Assembly (NCBI GenBank): GCA_949358305.1
Contig: OX442317.1
Coordinates: forward strand, 10,978,186 to 11,042,185
Length of the DNA: 64,000 bases
Reading direction: 5' to 3'
Origin: Strigamia acuminata
Lineage: Eukaryota > Arthropoda > Chilopoda > Geophilomorpha > Linotaeniidae
The notes beneath the pieces are model-generated. The model made no database searches. It saw only the letters and a list, made by a program, of their open reading frames with translations, and was not told the DNA's origin. Each line of letters begins with the position of its first letter. Position 1 is the first letter of the stretch. Below, piece after piece: positions 23,255-33,847 of the stretch. The translations under genes and the position numbers were made by a program.

Positions 23255-26200
23255 ACGCCTACAGCCTCGGAAAACGAACTAACACCATCTCAAATTTTAG
23301 ATGAATTTTTAAATACTCAAATTAAAATAGAAATTGAAAATAATTTGACGTTTCCAAAAATTGATGTTTCCAGTTTAAGGCAAGTGCTGCAAAGTGAAAA
23401 CATTAATGAAGAATTCTTTAAACAAGAAGTTCAAAAAATTAAAATAAATTGGGAATCTAAAATAAAAGATGCTGTTACTTTACTAGATAACAAATCTAGA
23501 CCAACACCTGAAATCGTTGAAAGGTCAGATAAAATTGATTTACCTGGTCTTGATGAATGCATTGAAAAATTAATGGCTACTATGTTAGTCACTAATGATT
23601 TATTGGACGAATTACCATTGGATCCGCCAATAGAAATTAAACCTCCACGACGTTTCAAGTGCAAGTACGCGGACATACCAAATAGTAATGATTTGCCGAC
23701 AATTCGATTGCAGACGGCAACCGGAATGATAACAGGGATGCTAGACTCTGGAGCTAATCGAAGTTTCATGGCCTACTCCGTAGTAATTTCACTGAAGCTG
23801 GAGGAGGAAATTCGACCAATTGGACCGGATGTGAGAGTTACAACTGCTTCAGAGGATGTAGTCCCCGAATGAACTCTCCTACTTTCTTTTGCGTGGACAC
23901 ACGGGATGTTAAGTCATCCATTCATAATTTTGAGAAATAAATATCCTATTGTTTTATTAGGATGTGATTTCATGAATCGACTCAACATACAACCAAATCC
24001 TAAGACGATGTCTTGGAATTTTGTTAAGTCTTTGAAAGAAGATTTACCTTTTGTTCCTCAAGCGATTCTTGATCGTTATCAAGAGTTCCTTGATCCACCC
24101 GAAGAAATAATGAGACGCGACTTTATTAAGGCTAATCACATGAAAGCTGGTTCCGCCACTGCATGTCAAGCTAAAGTTGCGAATGAAGAAAATATAGTTC
24201 AAAGACTTGTTAGCGATGCTAATTTGTCAATGGAAAATAATTTAATGCTTGAAAAAGTATTAAAGAAACATGAAAAGATTTTATCGCACCGACCAGGTAG
24301 AACACACCTCGTTAGGCATGAAATTAAACTGGACACTAAAGTTCCTATTAGAGTTCCGTTTAAAAGCGTAAACCCACAAAAACGTGAAATTATTCGTCAA
24401 ATCTGTCAAGATATGTTGGATAATGGATACGTTGAACAAGCAACTGGAGACTATGCAATGCGAATAGTTCTAGTTATGCGTCCGGACTGTGATCCGAGAC
24501 TCTGCATTGATTTTAGACCACTCAATGCACACACACTATATGACCCTCCTCAAATGCCAAGCATTGAGGAAATCCTTCGAGAACTCGGAAGATTTGAATG
24601 GGTCACAACAATAGATTTGTCAAAAGGCTATTGGCAAATAGAAGTTCATCCGAACGACCGTGCTAAAACTGCGTTTTGGAGTCCTTTGGGTCGACTACAG
24701 TTTCGAGTCATGCCCTTTGGTCTCGTAAATGCACCGTCAACTTTTCAAAGGTTGATAGAAAAAATTCTAGGGGATGCCTATCGAAAATTCGCATGGGCAT
24801 ACCTCGATGATATAATTATTATATCTAAAAATTTTGATGAACATATGATTCATCTTGAGGAAATTCTGAGTAAGCTTGAAGATGCAAATCTTCATGTTCA
24901 TCCAGAGAAGTCAAAATTTGGCAGAAAAGAATTAACTTTTCTTGGTTACAAGTTAAGTGTTCAAGGAGTTAGTGTCGACCCTAAAAAAGTCGCTGCTATA
25001 AAAGAAATGCCAGCTCCTTCAAATTTGAAAGAGTTACAAAGATTTTTGGGAATGGTGAACTTTTTTCATCGATTGCTTAAAAATCTGGCAGCAATGACAG
25101 AACCTCTACGTCCTTTACTTAAAAAGGATATAGAATTTATTTGGTTGGAAATTCATCAAAAAACTTTTGATCAAATAAAAGATGCTTTAACGAATGCAGA
25201 AACAATGGCCATGCCTGATTTGACAGAACCATTTATCGTGCATACCGACGCTAGCAGAAAAGGGTTAGGCGCCGCGCTTATGCAAATGAGAGACATCGAT
25301 GATCAAAATATCGAAGTGCCTTGTGTTTATGCCAGCAGAAGTTTACAACCTGCCGAAATAAATTACAGCGCCACCGAATTAGAGTGCCTAGCAGTAATCT
25401 GGGCCTTGCGTAAATTTCGACATTACTTAGAATTTACAACATTCATAGTAAGGACTGACCATCAAGCATTAAAATGGTTAATGCAGTTAGACGAACCTGC
25501 CGGAAGGTTAGCGCGTTGGCAAATGGAGCTGATGCGCTACTCTTTCGAAATTCAATGCATTAAGGGTCCACTAAATGTTTTAGCAGATACTTTATCAAGA
25601 TCACCAATTGATAAACCGGAAAATCCTGAAGATGATGGAGACAATGATGAATTACTGTCTTACTGTCCATCACCACAAAGAAATTGGAAAATGGGAAAAT
25701 TTTATGAACTTCCTGTTTCCACTCTGGAGGAAAAGGAAGATCACGAATTCGTCAACTACTGGACTAAAATATATGACCCCTCTGAAGAATCAGATGACGT
25801 CATACGAGCGCAAATTTCAAAGAAATTCCAAATTCAATCATCAAATGTTTTAATAAAAGCATTTGTTGCCAAAATAGTAGAACGTCTTGATTGTGAACCT
25901 CCCACAAGAGCGGACATAATTAAGGCACAAAAAGAAGATAAGGATTGCCAGTTAATGCGTAACTTTTTGAACAGCAATCAATTTCCTCCTGACGTTGTAA
26001 CACGACTTCAGAGGAAACAATATCGAAAGCGTGCGTCCACCTTCTTGATCGAAGAGGACCTATTAATGCAATTTCATCCCACAATGTCTGATGAATTGGG
26101 GGAGGATGGGAGAGCACTCAAAGTTTTTGTACCTCAGAAATTGAAGTATAAAATTATTTGGCTAATGCACGGCCACCCACTTTCTGGTCACCCAGGAATT

Positions 26201-27694
26201 GCAAGAACTCTTTATCGAGCCCGCCGAATTTATACTTGGAAAGGTATGAAATCCGACATCACGCGATTCATTCGACACTGCGAGCGCTGTCAAGCTTGCA
26301 AACCTCGAACGAAAGGACAAATTGAAGCTGCACAAATGGGTCCTTACAGCCCATTTGACTGCTTAAGTGTTGATTTGACTGGCCCGAAACCTCGGACACG
26401 CAAAAACAACACACATATTTTAGTCATACTTGACGTGGCAACTCATTGGCCAGAACTATTTCCAATGAGTAACCCCACCGCCGGGAAGGTGGCAAATTGT
26501 ATTTATCATCTTTCCATGAGTGTAGGATTCCCTCGCAAAATTATTTCTGATAACGGCCCGCAATTTCGTGCCCAAGTCTTTAAAAAATTTTGTGAAAAGT
26601 TCAAGATGGTTCCAACACCAACTTCGACCTATCACCCGCAAGCAAACCCGGTTGAACGAGTCAACCGTGACATCAAGTACCTGATTGCAATTTATTCCAG
26701 TATTCATTCTAAATGGGACGAATATTTGCGTGAATTTGCATTTAGTTTGAGAACTACGGTTACGAGAGGAAGAGATTTCTCTCCCGCATTTCTTAACTTT
26801 TTTCGAGAACTCAGAGTACCTTGGGATCCAAGAATACCTGAAGGAATTTTAGTACTAGATCCAAAAAATCCACATTTGTACATACAAAAACTGGAAGCAA
26901 TTATTGCTGAAACATATCAGCACATGATGTCACATGTGTTAGATTTGCGTAAGCGAGTGAATTTGAAAAAAGAAGGTGAGAAGTTCTCCAATTTTAAAGT
27001 CAATGATTTAGTTTGGAGAGATTCTCATGTTTTGTCGAGCGCTGCCCGTGGTATTGCAGCTGGCATCGCTGATAAACGCACTGGACCTTATGTAATAACC
27101 AAAGTATTGCAAGGAGGTTCAGTAGAATTAAGAAAGCTAGAAAATAACGAGATATTTCCAGCTGTCCATTCGTCAGAATTAATCCCGTATTTCCCGAGTT
27201 TTGATCAGGAAGTATGGCTAGAAGGCGAAGAAGTCGGTCAGCAGACTGAAAATATAATTAATACGTTAGATGACGATGAATTAAAGAAAATACCTGTCGA
27301 TAGTTCATCTCCTACAAACATGGAGTCAGACCTCGTGACTAACGACGTTGAACTCCGTAACAGTTTCAAAAAACTTGAAATTGCTAAAAAATTAAATAAA
27401 AAGGTGTTTTTAGACAAAAAACAAAAAACATCTGAAATAAAAAACTCATCTGACTCAGTCTCCGATGACAATGAAGACGGCGATTTAAACACAATAAATC
27501 CCTCACCGACAAAGAGATATAATCTTCGGACTCGTAAACCGAGAGGAAAAAACAACATGTGTCTTCTCCCCTCGCTAGCCTCGAGATCTAGGGATCAGCC
27601 GTATGACGTAAGGAATAATTCCCCAAGCCATAGGCAAGTCAATCAGACGCTGAGATTGGATGACGTCGCTAACCACGACGCCACCCAAACGTAA
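23219..27694 (+). CDS. Element C Pol with an in-frame stop in protease
   Basis: Translated by -1 frameshift from gag. Aspartic protease with DSGA at 23744-23755, then an in-frame TGA at 23870-23872, then the same frame stays open through the LLGCDF part of the protease, reverse transcriptase (YLDD at 24800-24811), RNase H (HTDAS near 25240), integrase zinc module (HGHPLSGHPG to CERCQAC, 26167-26300), DD35E core (Asp near 26371 and 26548, Glu near 26655), a GPY/F module (TGPYVI near 27081) and a charged tail with YNLRTRKPRG. The single TGA would remove RT and integrase unless read through, so this copy is probably inactive. Ty3/gypsy domain order. Confidence 0.92.
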
Positions 27695-27902
27695 CTTCCG
27701 GTATTTGAACCGATCACTTTGCGTTTGAACCATAACCAGTTCACACGTGCTAAGTTGTCGGTGAGAAGAAATCGAGGAAAATAACCATTGGATTACTTCT
27801 TCGAGATTCGCAAGTGAAAAGTGAATAGTCTTTCTCTGAAAATCAAGTTCAAAGAAGCACTAAAACATTTATTTTACCTTCTCCATCTAAATTAGTTTTT
27901 AA

Positions 27903-30732
27903 ATGGAGGAAAGTGAAACCAACGAAGGAAGCGACGCCGGAGCCGGCAGCCTCGAGTTAGAAACTAATTCGACGTTGCATGGTTCCGCTAACACGTCTAA
28001 CACGTCGGTGGAAGTGAATGACCCGTCCGCCGAAGCTCAAGCCGCTCTGGCCGACGCCGCCGCTCACCTGCCGCCCGATCCACGAAGGGTTCGCGGGCCA
28101 AGAAATCCAGCTGTCGATGAAAACGGCGAAACACGCTTTCAACGACACCAAAGGGTAATTAAGAATCAAATAAAATTACTTTTCAGTCACGAAAAGTAAT
28201 TTAAAGTGCTTTTTATTGAAAAAACACAAAAGTTTGTTGGTAACGTCTTCCAAGGAAGACGCCGCCATTTTTACCGTTAGATGGCGCTGTGTGTCATCTT
28301 TAGGGCGTTGCTACGGCAACGCGCGCGAGATGAAACATAGCCATCGGGGACACCATTTTGCCATGATTTTTCAAATATTTTTGAAAAATTATTAAATTAT
28401 AAAGACCGAATAATATCCTATTTACGATTTTATTCGTCAAAAAATAGAAAAATAATTATTTTCTGGAAGAATAAATATTAATCGATTTTTCCGAATAATT
28501 TTCAGATTCTGAAGCTTCGGGAAACAGCATTAGAGCTGCACCCCGATGTGCCAACCGATCCAGGAATCTGGCGACATGCGTTGCCGCCAGAAATCATCAA
28601 GTCCAAAGGAACCATGACGTTCTGGAAAGCTCGCCATCGTTTCTCGAGAGCGATTATGAGACGATGGGGATCACGATGTCGAATCGCCTTTCTCATCGAC
28701 GGCTTCGGACATCGTGACGCTCTCGAATGGGCGCAAAGACGTGACACGCAAGCGCCACTACAAAACTGCTTGTTGGACTTTGCTTTCGCCCCGACTACAC
28801 AAGAAGGGCGAGACCATCGTCGCTTCTTCAACGCTCCAATGAGGGAGCGCCGTCAGATTTTAGACGACATTTTTCACCGGCTTGACCAAACGAAAAATGA
28901 AGTCGTACGCCAGTACCACGAGTCTTTCCGGCCGATAACGAATGGAAGGAGTCGATGGGTCCCAACAAGTCAGACTGAAATGCATCAGCTGGCTATGGCG
29001 GGATGTTTCGACGCAGATTTCGTGCCGAATCCGTATCCGGAGCCCGAGCCCAGGGTACAAGTCGCATCGACCGTACACGTGGCGCCACCCCGTTCCACGT
29101 CGAGGTCTCGTTCATCAAGGTCGCCTTACAGTGGCCGTCGCTCCTCTCCAACCCAGTCGTCGGGAGAAGGCGCCATTGGAGGGCTACCCCAACTCCAAAA
29201 GACTCGTCACCGATCACATCATCGCCATCATCAAGTCAACGCCACCAGCGAGACAATCGAAGTCCGTTTCCAGACATTCGTCCCGAAGCCGACCTCGAAA
29301 GCCATCGCGCCAATCCTCAGCGAGAAGTTCCGTTTCCTCGCATGAAGAAAGTTCGAACGCTACACGAGTTAGCGCTTCCTCCTCTTACCAAATTGACTGG
29401 TCGGAAGAGATAGCGAAAGAAGACCGACGCATCACCGCGTTGGAAGCCGGACAGGGAGACGCAAACGACTCGCTGCCCTTCGCCTGCCGTCCCGTTCGAA
29501 GTGACATGCGACCCGATCTAACTGTGCCCGTGCCACAAGTGACAACGGTCATTCGATTCGAGGGATCGCACATCTCTCCGGAACCGTTCCCCGCTCAGGA
29601 ATGCAACGATCTCTGGAGACGATTCTCATCGTTTCCCGAAACCGCACAAGCGATGTACCTCGCGAATTTGGACGAATACCAACTCGCCCAAGTTCGCGAA
29701 GGTGAGAAGGAATGGCAGTGGCTTGCCCGAGAACTTGATTCGTGCAAGTCAGACAAGCAACTTCAACGGAAGCTGCAAATGATGCAGAGAAAACTTGCGG
29801 TAGGACTTCTTCGAATTCTATCCCAAGGAGTCTTCCCCGATCTGCAAATTGCTCTAGCGGCTGCCACACGACTGTGGACCGTGCCGCTGGGACTCCGTCG
29901 AGCCTTACTGGATGACTGGGAGTCAGTTCGTCCCGATCCTCCAACGATGCTCGCCGAGCTAACGCAGCAAGCCAAAGCGACTGGCGAAACTCCAGCAGGA
30001 TCCGCCATTCGACTACGACAAGAATGGGCAACGCTAAAGCAGCAACGCGCAACGGAACGAGCTACCGCCCGTCCCGCTGGCGCCCCACCGTCCAGCGTCG
30101 CTCCACTCAACGCTGTCATCGCGGCAACGTCGGGTAGGATGCGTGCAACCGAGGCACCAGGTTGCAACCCCTCGTCGCCAATGGAGTGGCTCGACAGCGA
30201 CGACCGCGAATTTGTCGTGCCCGTGGACAGCGGTGCGAGATCGAAGAAACGCACCCCGGCTTCGCGCAGATCCCGATCACTCTCGATCTGCAAGAAGTCG
30301 CCACCGCCACCGCCACCTCCAAGAGATTCGCCGCCCAGAGATAGGGAAGCCGACATGCTCTCCTACCTCACCGCTTATCAACGATTGCGCTCGTTATATC
30401 CGTTCTTCTATATAACGAGCGCAACGAAAACGATTTTGCAGCATAACGACGACTTATGCAACCGAGTCGTCGCTTGGTTGGAAAACCATATCAAGGAGCA
30501 ACAGCCATGGCTTCTACACCAGCGCCTGGTTTTTGCTCGAGTGGCACCAAAAGACCCACAGGAGTTTTTCGAGATGGGGTTTGGCAAGAAGGAAGGTGTG
30601 AAGCTCCTAAAACAGGTGTGGCTTCACATCAACCCCGGATTCCAATCCGGACCGAACATTGGAAAGCCCTTGTGTAGCGTTACGGAACGCAAGGACCCCA
30701 ACGATCTGTCGTCCGATATGCTTCCTAAATAA
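27903..30732 (+). CDS. Element C ORF3, two predicted exons, function unknown
   Basis: ATG 27903 follows a TTAG acceptor-like site at 27892-27895. Exon 1 (27903-28154, 84 codons, acidic, Ala-rich) and exon 2 from 28506 join in phase 0 across a 351-bp GT-AG intron. Exon 2 stays open to 29345, giving a Trp/Arg-rich segment and Arg/Ser dipeptides. The remaining coding sequence is open one frame over (to 30732): RS-rich, a helical region with many Gln/Arg/Leu, a proline run near 30300, and a C-terminal domain without known motifs. The frame change lies between about 29130 and 29300 and may be an indel, a second intron or a frameshift. No signal peptide, membrane segment or CxxC pairs. It is not recognisably related to the ORF3 of B, F and D, although it occupies the same place. 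The intron and frame switch are inferred. Confidence 0.7.
28155..28505 (+). other. Predicted intron in element C ORF3
   Basis: Starts GTAATTAAG and ends ATTTTCAG after an AT-rich tract. Both flanking frames are in phase 0. Contains stops in all frames and sequence unlike the flanking coding region. Retention of an intron means this RNA is spliced after transcription, since the genomic copy was made from unspliced RNA. Confidence 0.7.
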
Positions 30733-30902
30733 TTAGGGAACATGTCGGCCCACTAAAAAGAAGTTCTTTTTTATTTTTTTTTGTAATAAAAAACGAATAA
30801 ATATAGCCTGTTCCATTTTACTTTGAAAACTTGTGTATTTATTCTTATACTTACCTGTCTCTTCTGGAAAAGAATAAGATTCTTTCTTAAAAGGGGGGGA
30901 AG
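30733..30902 (+). other. Element C 3' UTR and polypurine tract
   Basis: Short AT-rich tail ending AAAAGGGGGGGAAG immediately before the 3' LTR, the expected plus-strand primer. Confidence 0.8.
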
Positions 30903-31982
30903 TGTGGTGACCTCAAATATTCCTATTTGAGCGGACACCATATTTCCAATTCGTCTTGTAACTACAACAAACATTATTTTATGTTCTGTTTCAATGTAAA
31001 TTGAAATAGAACATATACTGCCATAGTTAAATAAAAGGCACAATATTATCCAAATAATATTGTGTCTTGCAACAAGTTTTGGCCCGGCAACAGCGTTAAC
31101 CAATCGCGCTGCAGCGTGCATTGCTTTGATGATGCTGCTAGGCGTGTGCCTGGGCGGAGCATCCCCTCCTCTCGCGCGTGCCTGGCTCAATTGTTGCACA
31201 CGACCCGAAGGCGGCCGTGTGTGATCTAAGCGCAACTCGTCATCTGCGCAGCTCTACTGAGCAGATTTGGGAGTGAGCCAAACGGTTTTGGCCCACTCTT
31301 CCCGCATTCTTGATCTTGCTTCCAAACCTTTCACAACCGTGTCAAACTTATGCCCAAACTTGCTAAGTGTGATCTGTGATATTGGAAGAATTGAGTCTCA
31401 TTGCTGGTCCGTGCCAACTGTACGGAATAGCGCCTTTCTGCTTGAATTACTACGAGTAATTTAAGCCATTTCTGTGTGAAATTGACATTGAGCTTGCTCT
31501 GTCAATTTGAAGGCTTTGTGTCGAGTTTAACTCCACAAGGCGATCTGTGTGAAGACGGATTATTGCGTCGAGCTTGCTCCGTAATAATCAACCCGCTGTG
31601 TGCTAGACGTATTCTCGTGTCGAGCGTGCTCCACGAGAAGTTTTAGGTGTATTAGAAGTAGGTTTTTGGCATTGAGTTTACTCTGCCAAAATCCCGCGCT
31701 CACGCGACGCCATCGACGCCATATTGGAGCCAACGGTCAACTGTGAGTGTGCCAGTGTAAGAAGAAGTCAGATCGACCCAGTCATTACATATTATTTTGC
31801 ATCATATTCGCTGTGTATTTTAGAACGATTAAAACAATCTAATTTTTCCTTTTACTATTCTGTGTAAAAATCATTCCCCTAGACAACCATTTGGCCACAG
31901 AGTAGAAGACCTGTACGGCATCTCAACGACGATTACTTGATAAGTCTACTTGATTTATTAAGTAAAAACCCGGATCGCCGCA
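30903..31982 (+). repeat. 3' LTR of element C
   Basis: 1080 bp, four differences from 19157-20236; ends GATCGCCGCA and is followed by the target duplication CAAA (31983-31986). The hairpin array lies at 31479-31691. Confidence 0.95.
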
Positions 31983-31986
31983 CAAA

Positions 31987-33121
31987 TGAATTGTTATATT
32001 GTTATTCTATGGGCGGGGACAGTCACGACAGTCGAGGGGACCATCGCGGGAGTTGTTGAGGCTCCATCCGCCAGCATGCCTTACGACGACAAGATCCAGT
32101 GATCAGGCGCCGGGTATTTGTTTTCTGCGTTAAGTCGCTTTCAGTGGTACCAACCACTGGGTAAACAGTTCCTGGGGGACTACCAGATCGGCATTACCAA
32201 TACCCGAGTGTTTGTTTAGCGCAAGGTATGAATGCAATTGCTCACGGGCCACCAACCCGGTGTGTCGCCTATGAATAGGCCTTTTACCGACCTCAGGCAA
32301 GTCTTGCCTACTTAACGGAAGGGCCAATGCACTGCATCGGAACCCTGGGAATACAGTTTGCCCATATTTGTTAAACGGGTTCGACTTCCCGTATATGTGC
32401 TCTGGCAGAGCATCTGACCTATGATCGGAGAATCGCGCAAATAGATGCGACTATCACCGATCATATAATTTGACATTTGTTTAACGGGTTAGTCATTCCC
32501 GTGCATGAGCGATATACTAAGCCACCGTACGAAATCTAACTGTCCCTTGGAACAGCAAGCTAGCGCTACGGGGCCATTTCATGTGTGAAACATGTCTACT
32601 GGAGTTAGCCTTCCCAGATGGGCCCTACAACAAGCAATAACGTGATAGTAATAATACATATCCATTGAGAGCTGAGGAGGCCCGATGTGTCGTGAGAGAA
32701 AGTGAGATCATACGATAACAACAATGCAATACAACAATATTCATTCAAGCCAAGGGGGTCGCGCTGGTGAAAACCAGAGCTTATATAGTTCTAGAGAACA
32801 ATCAGATTAGCGACAGCCAATCAGACGTCAGAATCCATGGATTCGTGGATCACTAGTCCGGACCTAATATTGAACTGGGTCCAGAAGAGTCCTATTGGTC
32901 CTCTTCAAAAGGTAAGTATAACAGGATACTGATTCGATAGAATCAATATCCCAAGTAAATAATACTTTGTGGAGTCTAGTAAAATACTGTATATTTTATT
33001 CGCAACGTTTATATTAATTCTTTAATATAACTCGTAACCTTATCGAGTTTAAACTGCGCGCGTTAAATAAACAGCGCCATCTAGTGTGAACATTGGATAA
33101 TACGGTTTTATAACCGTCACA
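31987..33121 (-). repeat. Element F 3' LTR, U3-side piece
   Basis: Continues the LTR of F after the C insertion and ends (plus strand) ACCGTCACA at 33121; minus strand begins TGTGACGGTTATAAAACC. The purine tract CGGGGGATG precedes it on the minus strand. It matches 44795-45721 almost base for base up to 32911, after which the 5' copy is cut by D. Many short hairpins. Confidence 0.92.
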
Positions 33122-33847
33122 CATCCCCCGGTGACAAGCATAGAGTTTCCAACTCTTTAATTGTCATTCTTAATATTTTAAGAAATGTTCACTGAATTCT
33201 ACCGAATCATCAGACTCAGCTAGTACTCGACTTTTAATTTATTCAAAATTAATCAACTACTTTCTTTCAGAAGCAGCGCAGAACGATTAGACTAACCAGC
33301 TTTTCCTGCATAGCTCATCTCCCGGTTGCTAAGCAACAAAATGAACTCGTCCGAACTTTGCGCTCATGTTCGTCAACGTAGATTTCAATAGAAATCTTAA
33401 CTTCTTCGATCAAAAATAAACTTCTCTGTAGTTTATATAAGTTAGATGAGACATTAAATAAATTTATGCAAAACTTTATTTATCAAATCTAATCTACGAA
33501 TCATTCTTTATTACGATTGTTATAAAAATGAAAACTGACTTCAACTTGAAGTCTTTTAAACTTTGATCAAAGTGAAAAACAAACACACAAATCTTTATGT
33601 AACTCGAAACACATCTTATTATGAGAATAATCAAGATCAGCAAAAATAAACTGAATTCAAACTTGAATCCAATTTCCAGATTGAACTTATTCTTAGGAAT
33701 ATTAATAATTAGTTCAAAATTCTTCAAACATTTAAACAAATTATTCTTAATTCGAAAATAAACGAAAATTACACTTAAAACACAACAAACAACACTTGGC
33801 ATATTTTAAAACGTAAAATATCCACTCGGAAAAACAAATGTTAATTT
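33122..33847 (-). other. Element F 3' untranslated region
   Basis: AT-rich sequence between the ORF3 stop and the 3' LTR, without a convincing gene. Confidence 0.65.

Larger units (their letters stand above)
19157..31982 (+). mobile_element. Ty3/gypsy element C with two-exon ORF3
   Basis: 12.8-kb element: 1080-bp LTRs (19157-20236, 30903-31982), 4-bp duplication CAAA, PBS, gag, pol in the -1 frame, and ORF3. The empty site is visible in the other LTR of F near 44791. The two LTRs differ at four positions that I can find, so it is young, but pol has an in-frame stop and ORF3 changes frame. Confidence 0.95.

Noticed and set aside
32130-32327. 65-aa frame repeated in both LTRs of F
   Set aside because: LTR sequence full of hairpins; no homologue in D at the same place.
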